Assembly: GCA_024998625.1 (NCBI GenBank)
Contig: JACOEL010000001.1
Location: 310,001-374,000, forward strand
DNA length: 64,000 nt
Origin: Nitrospira sp.
Lineage (GTDB): Bacteria > Nitrospirota > Nitrospiria > Nitrospirales > Nitrospiraceae
Direction: 5' to 3'
Shown: one piece after another, positions 59,993-64,000 of the stretch
How positions within the stretch are numbered: position 1 is the stretch's first letter
Layout: each line of letters starts with the position of its first letter
The notes under the pieces: generated by a model
Told to the model about the DNA's origin: nothing
What the model saw: the letters and a program-made list of their open reading frames with translations, nothing else
The model's database searches: none
Made by a program: the position numbers and the translations under genes

Positions 59993-61591
59993 GTGAGCGA
60001 GACGCCTTCCCCTGTCAATCCGCTCCCGACCCCGGACAACGCCCATCCGATTCTCACTCATGAGCGGTCCCTGGCCAATAAGATCGCCAAAGGTTCAGAA
60101 GCCGGAGACATCCTCGACCAGCAACTGGCCATGCTGGGGATTCAGCTCGTCACCCAGTTGAACGTCCTCATTAAGACATCGCGCATCCATGGACGAACGA
60201 ATGCAGCGCTGGACAAACCCGTGGACTCCATGCTCACGCTGGTGAAAACCCTGGCGGCAGATCATCCGATCGTCCTGCGGCTGCAAAACGATTTTTTGTT
60301 TTTGGGAGACAGTCACCTAAAGATGAGCTCACAACAGATGGCGGTGTTTGCGAGCATTATCGAAGCCCTGAACAAGTGGCACATCGGCGGGGTGTCGTTC
60401 GCCTCGACGGCTGACTCAAAGGATTTTCGGGAGTTTGCCTATCTCTTTGTCAGCCTGGATCCGGACAAGCATGCCCTCGCCGATCTCCAAGAAGCCATGC
60501 AGGCCGCGGGCATCAAGGGTATCGAACTGGAAGAACCCCGCTCACTTCAGCTTCAGCATAGGAACGACGCGGAGTCGACCGGAGGCAATACCGGAGCGCC
60601 TACAAGTGGCTCACCGAACGGCTCGGAGGGGTCGAAAGAGAAACGGAAGGCCCTGGCCAAGGGCGGATATGCGAAAGCATCGGCTGCGCTCGGCGACCTA
60701 ATCAAGAATACGCGCGGCGGCGGGACCGTGAGCTTCAAACAGGCCAAACGCGCGATTCAGAACATCGTCGAGTTGATGATGCAGGATGAATCGACCCTCC
60801 TGGGCCTGACCAATCTGCGCTGCCACGATCAATATACGCACAATCACTCCGTCAACGTCTCATTGCTCGCCATGGCCCTCGGCAACCGGGCCGGTTATCC
60901 GAAAGTCGAGCTGGCTGACCTCGGGCTGTCGGCGCTGTTCCACGACGTAGGGAAATGCGCCATCTCCCTGGACGTGTTGAACAAGCCCGGAGAATTCACG
61001 CAGGAGGAATGGGCGGTGATGCGGTCGCACCCGATCGAAGGGGTGTTCACCCTCGTCAAGTCCCGTGGCATCAACAATGTTCCGGCGCGAATGGCGGCAG
61101 CCTCGTTCGAGCACCATATGAACTACGACTACTCAGGATACCCCAAACTCAAGGTGCCCTGGACGCAAACGGTCGCCAGCCGGATCATCACGATCGCCGA
61201 TTGTTACGACGCGATGACATCCTCCCGGGTGTACCGACGGGAACCGATGTCCCCCGCGAATGTGCTGAAGTTTATGTTCGGAAAGAGCGGTCAGTCGTTC
61301 GATCCGATCCTGCTCAAGCTCTTCGTCAACTGCGTGGGGATCATCCCGATCGGCAGTCTCGTTCGACTCGACTCCGGCCCCCTGGCCGTCGTCATCAAGC
61401 CGGCGCAGGACAAGACCAATGCCGAACGCCCGTTGGTGCGAGTGATTACGGATGAGAGCGGCGCATCCATCGAGAACGGTTCCGAACTCGACCTGGCCGA
61501 GCAAGATGAGGCCGGAAACTACGTACACAGTATCGTGCAGCTCATCGATAACACCGAATATCACTTCGACACCGGCCGGTACTTCGTCTAG
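59993..61591 (+). CDS. HD-GYP domain phosphodiesterase
   Basis: GTG at 59993 gives 532 residues. The N-terminal part (about 45-165: LIKTSRIHGRTNAALDKP, LRLQNDFLFLGD, FREFAYLFVSL) matches the module of the preceding HEAT protein. The HD-GYP domain follows: NHSVNVSLLAMALGN, LFHDVGKCAISLDVLNKP (HD), RSHPIEGVF, HHMNYDYSGYPKL (GYP), IITIADCYDAMTSSRVYR. Such enzymes hydrolyse cyclic-di-GMP with a bi- or tri-metal centre. All key metal and GYP residues are present, so activity is likely. Translation is coupled by position to the HEAT gene. Confidence 0.93.
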   Translation: MSETPSPVNPLPTPDNAHPILTHERSLANKIAKGSEAGDILDQQLAMLGIQLVTQLNVLIKTSRIHGRTNAALDKPVDSMLTLVKTLAADHPIVLRLQNDFLFLGDSHLKMSSQQMAVFASIIEALNKWHIGGVSFASTADSKDFREFAYLFVSLDPDKHALADLQEAMQAAGIKGIELEEPRSLQLQHRNDAESTGGNTGAPTSGSPNGSEGSKEKRKALAKGGYAKASAALGDLIKNTRGGGTVSFKQAKRAIQNIVELMMQDESTLLGLTNLRCHDQYTHNHSVNVSLLAMALGNRAGYPKVELADLGLSALFHDVGKCAISLDVLNKPGEFTQEEWAVMRSHPIEGVFTLVKSRGINNVPARMAAASFEHHMNYDYSGYPKLKVPWTQTVASRIITIADCYDAMTSSRVYRREPMSPANVLKFMFGKSGQSFDPILLKLFVNCVGIIPIGSLVRLDSGPLAVVIKPAQDKTNAERPLVRVITDESGASIENGSELDLAEQDEAGNYVHSIVQLIDNTEYHFDTGRYFV

Positions 61592-61627
61592 CCTGCGCCT
61601 CCTCGCCCTCGTCGACTCCCTGAATCA

Positions 61628-62047
61628 CTACCGCTTGCTCTCAGGCGGAGGCCAGTCCATGACGATCTGCCGGCCGCAATAAAAACAGGCCACCCGATAT
61701 TTAGCCTTGCGACGAGGATTCGGCATGGAGATAAAGACGACCGGCGTCCCGTCGAACGGACAGACCGGCTGCTGATGCATGAGATGTTCGTCGGCCATCA
61801 ACTCAAGGGCGGCGTTGTCCCAGGGAGGGGTGAGTTGCTCCTGTCCCGTGAGACTTGTGTGCCAGCCGCACCGCTCACAGCGCAGTTCAAAGGTTTTCAC
61901 CCGATCACGCGTCTGGGATTGGTCGACCGTTTCGACCGGTCCCGGACATCCAGCCTGCTCACAGCTGATGGTTTCGTGCTGGAGTGCGCGCACGAAGAGT
62001 CGATGCGTCTGCTGTTGCTCCGAAGGTCGCATGAGATCCTCTCTCAC
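61628..62047 (-). CDS. Hypothetical zinc-ribbon protein (139 residues)
   Basis: The protein has eight cysteines in four pairs, CEQAGCPG near residue 29, CERCGW near 57, CPFDG near 96 and CFYCGRQ near 122, an arrangement that suggests two zinc ribbons. Nothing else is recognised; the internal part (DNAALELMADEHLMH) is helical. ATG at 62047 or 62032 could start it. It converges with the HD-GYP gene, with 36 bp between stops. Confidence 0.6.
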   Translation of the reverse strand: MREDLMRPSEQQQTHRLFVRALQHETISCEQAGCPGPVETVDQSQTRDRVKTFELRCERCGWHTSLTGQEQLTPPWDNAALELMADEHLMHQQPVCPFDGTPVVFISMPNPRRKAKYRVACFYCGRQIVMDWPPPESKR

Positions 62048-62233
62048 CCGCTCGGTGGGAACACCTACCCGGATGTCGGAACGATGGTGAGTGTTGTCAG
62101 GCTTATAGCCACCGGCATCCCTCTTGTCAATTCGCCTGTCCCCTTGACGGCGCCCTCCTTGACACGATCACGACGGGCGGCTATCCTCCCGAAGTTTGTA
62201 GCGGACATTTTTTTCGGCGAAAGGAGTCCCGAG

Positions 62234-62791
62234 ATGGGTGTGAAGTGGAAAGGAGCAGGACGGCGCGCGGCGGTGGTCGGAGTTCTCGTCGCAGCGACCC
62301 TCGGCCTGTTCTCGACGAGTCCGGCGGCGGAATTCAAAATGGGGGTCATCGATCCTCAAGTGGTTCTGGAAAAGAGTAAAGCCGGTAAGCGGGCGCTGGA
62401 CGGGTTGCGGGAGTATGTGGCGACACGCCAAAAGCTCCTGTCCCGGGATGAGGAAGAGTTACGCAATACTGAGAAGCAGATCAAGGAGCAGGCCTCCAAG
62501 CTGACCGACAACGAAAAAAAAGAGAAGGAAACCTCCTTCCGCGCCAAAATTCAGGATTACCAGAAGCGCGCCCAGGAGTTTAATCAGGAACTGCAGGGCA
62601 AGCAGAAGGAACTCGTCGACGAATATATGAAGAAGATTGCCGTCGCCACTCAGGCCGTCGCCGATAAGGGCGGGTATCAACTGGTGCTGGATAAGGGCAG
62701 CGAGCAGACCGTGAAGATCGTGATCTTCAACAAGGACACCATCGATTTGACCGAGCAAGTCATCAAGGAATTCGACCGCACGAACAAGTAA
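62234..62791 (+). CDS. OmpH/Skp-like periplasmic chaperone
   Basis: ATG at 62234 follows AAGGAG by seven bases. The 185-residue protein has a signal peptide (RRAAVVGVLVAATLGLFSTSPAAE), then the family's start FKMGVIDPQVVLEKSKAGKRALDGL, a long coiled-coil region (LLSRDEEELRNTEKQIKEQASKL ... NQELQGKQKELVDEYMKK) and a final strand-rich core (YQLVLDKGSEQTVKI). This is the Skp trimer plan that holds unfolded outer-membrane proteins in the periplasm. Here it is not next to bamA. Confidence 0.88.
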   Translation: MGVKWKGAGRRAAVVGVLVAATLGLFSTSPAAEFKMGVIDPQVVLEKSKAGKRALDGLREYVATRQKLLSRDEEELRNTEKQIKEQASKLTDNEKKEKETSFRAKIQDYQKRAQEFNQELQGKQKELVDEYMKKIAVATQAVADKGGYQLVLDKGSEQTVKIVIFNKDTIDLTEQVIKEFDRTNK

Positions 62792-62794
62792 TAC

Positions 62795-63865
62795 TTACAC
62801 GTTGAGCAGCTCCCGCCTGATATGCTCCACCAGCCGTTCAAACGCTGGTGGAGCCGGGTCCACCGCCTCCGTCACAAGTTCAATGTCCTCTCCTGATCCG
62901 ACTCCAAGTCCCAACGCCGCCGCACGCTTGATCTGCCGCTGATCCCCGATTCGCTTGCCCTGTAGCTTTGGCCAGGTGCCGAAGGACCGCAACAGCGCGA
63001 TGGCCACCAGGTCCACCGCGACCCGGTCACCGCTGCAGATCACCAGATCCGTTTTCGACGGGGTGCCGGATGTCGGACCCCCTTCGATCATGGTCGTCGT
63101 CCCGTCGGCCACGGTCAGCACGGGGTGCACGGCCAGATTGATCTCGGCAATGCGCTCGTGCCAGTCACCGGTCCAGAACGTCACAGATGGGCGATACCGC
63201 GGATGAACCGCCCCGACAAAATTCTTGAGGCTACAGGAATACTCGGCAAACCGATGGGTCTTGATGACCGGCATATTGATCACCACATCGGACTCATAGA
63301 CCGGCCGGGAAAAATAAAACTGCCGGAGGGCCTGAGCCTCAGGGGCCTCGATCTTCACCCAGGGTTCATCCTCCAGCGCCAGGACGCGGGCCCCGGCCGC
63401 TTCCGCCGCGGCCCGCATCCCCGTGCTCGCGAGATTGGCGGACGTGGGAAGCCGGATGATTCCCGATCCATCGGCCACCACCACATCGGCGGCCCCGTTC
63501 GCTTTGGCCATGGCCGCCATGGCGGCGACGACCTGCGGATTGGTCGTGGAGGGCGGCGGCTGGTCATTCAATACATTCGGCTTCAGCAGCACGCGTTTTC
63601 CGCTCATCCCCATTAAATCAAGCCCTCCCAGCAAATCGATGGCGCGAGGAAGCATGCGGCGGGGATCCTTGCCGTACACGATCGCGACGATCGACCGGCC
63701 GTTACGCCGAAATGGGTTGTCGGGAACGGGTTTGAGCGGGACGAGAGGGCCGTCAGGATCGAACAGCAGATGGCCGAGTATCGTACGGGGAGAGCGCAGC
63801 AGGGCCGGAAACAACAAGAGACCGAACCCCGCGTTGTTGATCAGTTCGCGCCTGGAGAACGACAT
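62795..63865 (-). CDS. DUF362 family protein with twin-arginine signal
   Basis: The 356-residue protein starts SFSRRELINNAGFGLLLFPALL, a twin-arginine export signal, so it is probably periplasmic and folded before export. DUF362 core motifs are RSIVAIVYGKDPRRMLPRAIDLLGGLD, VLLKPNVLNDQPPPSTTNPQVVAAMAAMAK, VINMPVIKTHRFAEYSCSLKNFVG and DLVICSGDRVAVDLVAIALL. No ferredoxin cysteine cluster is present, unlike many DUF362 proteins. Function is not established. The rhodanese gene precedes it with three bases between. Confidence 0.85.
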   Translation of the reverse strand: MSFSRRELINNAGFGLLLFPALLRSPRTILGHLLFDPDGPLVPLKPVPDNPFRRNGRSIVAIVYGKDPRRMLPRAIDLLGGLDLMGMSGKRVLLKPNVLNDQPPPSTTNPQVVAAMAAMAKANGAADVVVADGSGIIRLPTSANLASTGMRAAAEAAGARVLALEDEPWVKIEAPEAQALRQFYFSRPVYESDVVINMPVIKTHRFAEYSCSLKNFVGAVHPRYRPSVTFWTGDWHERIAEINLAVHPVLTVADGTTTMIEGGPTSGTPSKTDLVICSGDRVAVDLVAIALLRSFGTWPKLQGKRIGDQRQIKRAAALGLGVGSGEDIELVTEAVDPAPPAFERLVEHIRRELLNV

Positions 63866-63868
63866 GTG

Positions 63869-64000
63869 CTACGGACGCCGGCCCTTCTCGATGGGATAGC
63901 CGGCTGCACGCCAAGCCTTGATCCCCCCGTCCATCGAGATGACATTGGTGTAACCCATGAGGCGAATGCTGTCCGCAGCCAGCACCGAGCGGTACCCGCC
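63869..64000 (-). CDS. Rhodanese-like protein, C-terminal end (5' cut by window)
   Basis: The last 43 residues read GGYRSVLAADSIRLMGYTNVI, then SMDGGIKAWRAAGYPIEKGRRP. This is the end of a rhodanese domain: the active-site loop 'CxxGxRS' is just cut off (GGYRS remains) and the GGIxAW motif is present. It is a sulfur-transferase-like domain, perhaps in a short stand-alone protein or at the end of a larger one. It lies upstream of the DUF362 gene in the same direction. Confidence 0.85.
   Translation of the reverse strand, partial: GGYRSVLAADSIRLMGYTNVISMDGGIKAWRAAGYPIEKGRRP

Noticed and set aside
1-64000. CRISPR arrays, rRNA or tRNA genes
   Set aside because: No regularly spaced direct repeats, no tRNA cloverleaf with CCA-type end and no rRNA-like sequence were noticed on either strand by reading; a dedicated search was not possible.

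Overview
The window reads as a GC-rich Gram-negative bacterial chromosome, and the gene content fits the phylum Nitrospirota (a Nitrospira-like genome). That assignment is an inference from protein style, not from a database search. Supporting features are a LexA/Y-polymerase/DnaE2 mutagenesis locus, a NosR/NapH-type ferredoxin membrane protein, zwf-gnd, an OmpH/Skp protein and sigma-54 regulation.

Layout. 1-1.9 kb: small membrane and zinc-ribbon proteins. 2.0-6.4 kb: a collapsed SOS mutasome (truncated LexA-like repressor, stub of a Y-family polymerase, dnaE2 with one stop, three frameshifts and an internal loss), followed by a DUF72 gene broken by a frameshift and by a 96-bp MITE-like insertion. 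6.6-8.7 kb: polyferredoxin membrane protein, DUF5989 peptide and a small conserved-looking protein. 8.9-37.8 kb: a minus-strand gene cluster for an extracellular contractile injection system (eCIS). In order of transcription it holds a small winged-helix-like protein, sheath, tube, zinc baseplate protein, proline-rich protein, DUF4255 terminator-like protein, AAA+ ATPase, a small protein, two DUF4157 cargo candidates, CIS tube/LysM adaptor, LysM protein, gpD-like and gpV-like spike proteins, PAAR tip, gp25, two baseplate-J proteins, a tail-I-like protein with a beta-rich region, a DUF6519 beta-helix protein, a coiled-coil protein, a large DUF4157 toxin-like protein and a decayed DUF4157 pseudogene. 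Most joints are ATGA/GTGA stop-start overlaps.

Regulation of the eCIS is visible. A near-consensus sigma-54 (-24/-12) promoter lies just ahead of the first gene, a 16-bp perfect palindrome sits about 60 bp upstream of it, and the next gene upstream is a sigma-54 enhancer-binding protein whose receiver-like domain lacks the phosphoacceptor and whose GAFTGA loop reads GAYTSA. The simplest model is a dedicated, non-canonical activator controlling a single ~27-kb operon. No long tape-measure protein is recognisable. A 127-bp palindromic repeat is embedded between the gpV and PAAR genes.

39.9-64 kb: acid-phosphatase lipoprotein, NfeD protease plus slipin, an alpha/beta-hydrolase-CHAT protease fusion of 1158 residues (candidate effector or defence protein), a nucleotidyltransferase-methyltransferase-proA operon, an MFS/nucleotide-transporter-like protein, threonine aldolase, a small nucleotidyltransferase operon with a strong sigma-70 promoter, gnd-zwf, a thioredoxin-like plus SGNH hydrolase pair, a HEAT-repeat protein plus HD-GYP phosphodiesterase pair that share an N-terminal module, a zinc-ribbon protein, OmpH/Skp, a DUF362 protein and the end of a rhodanese gene.
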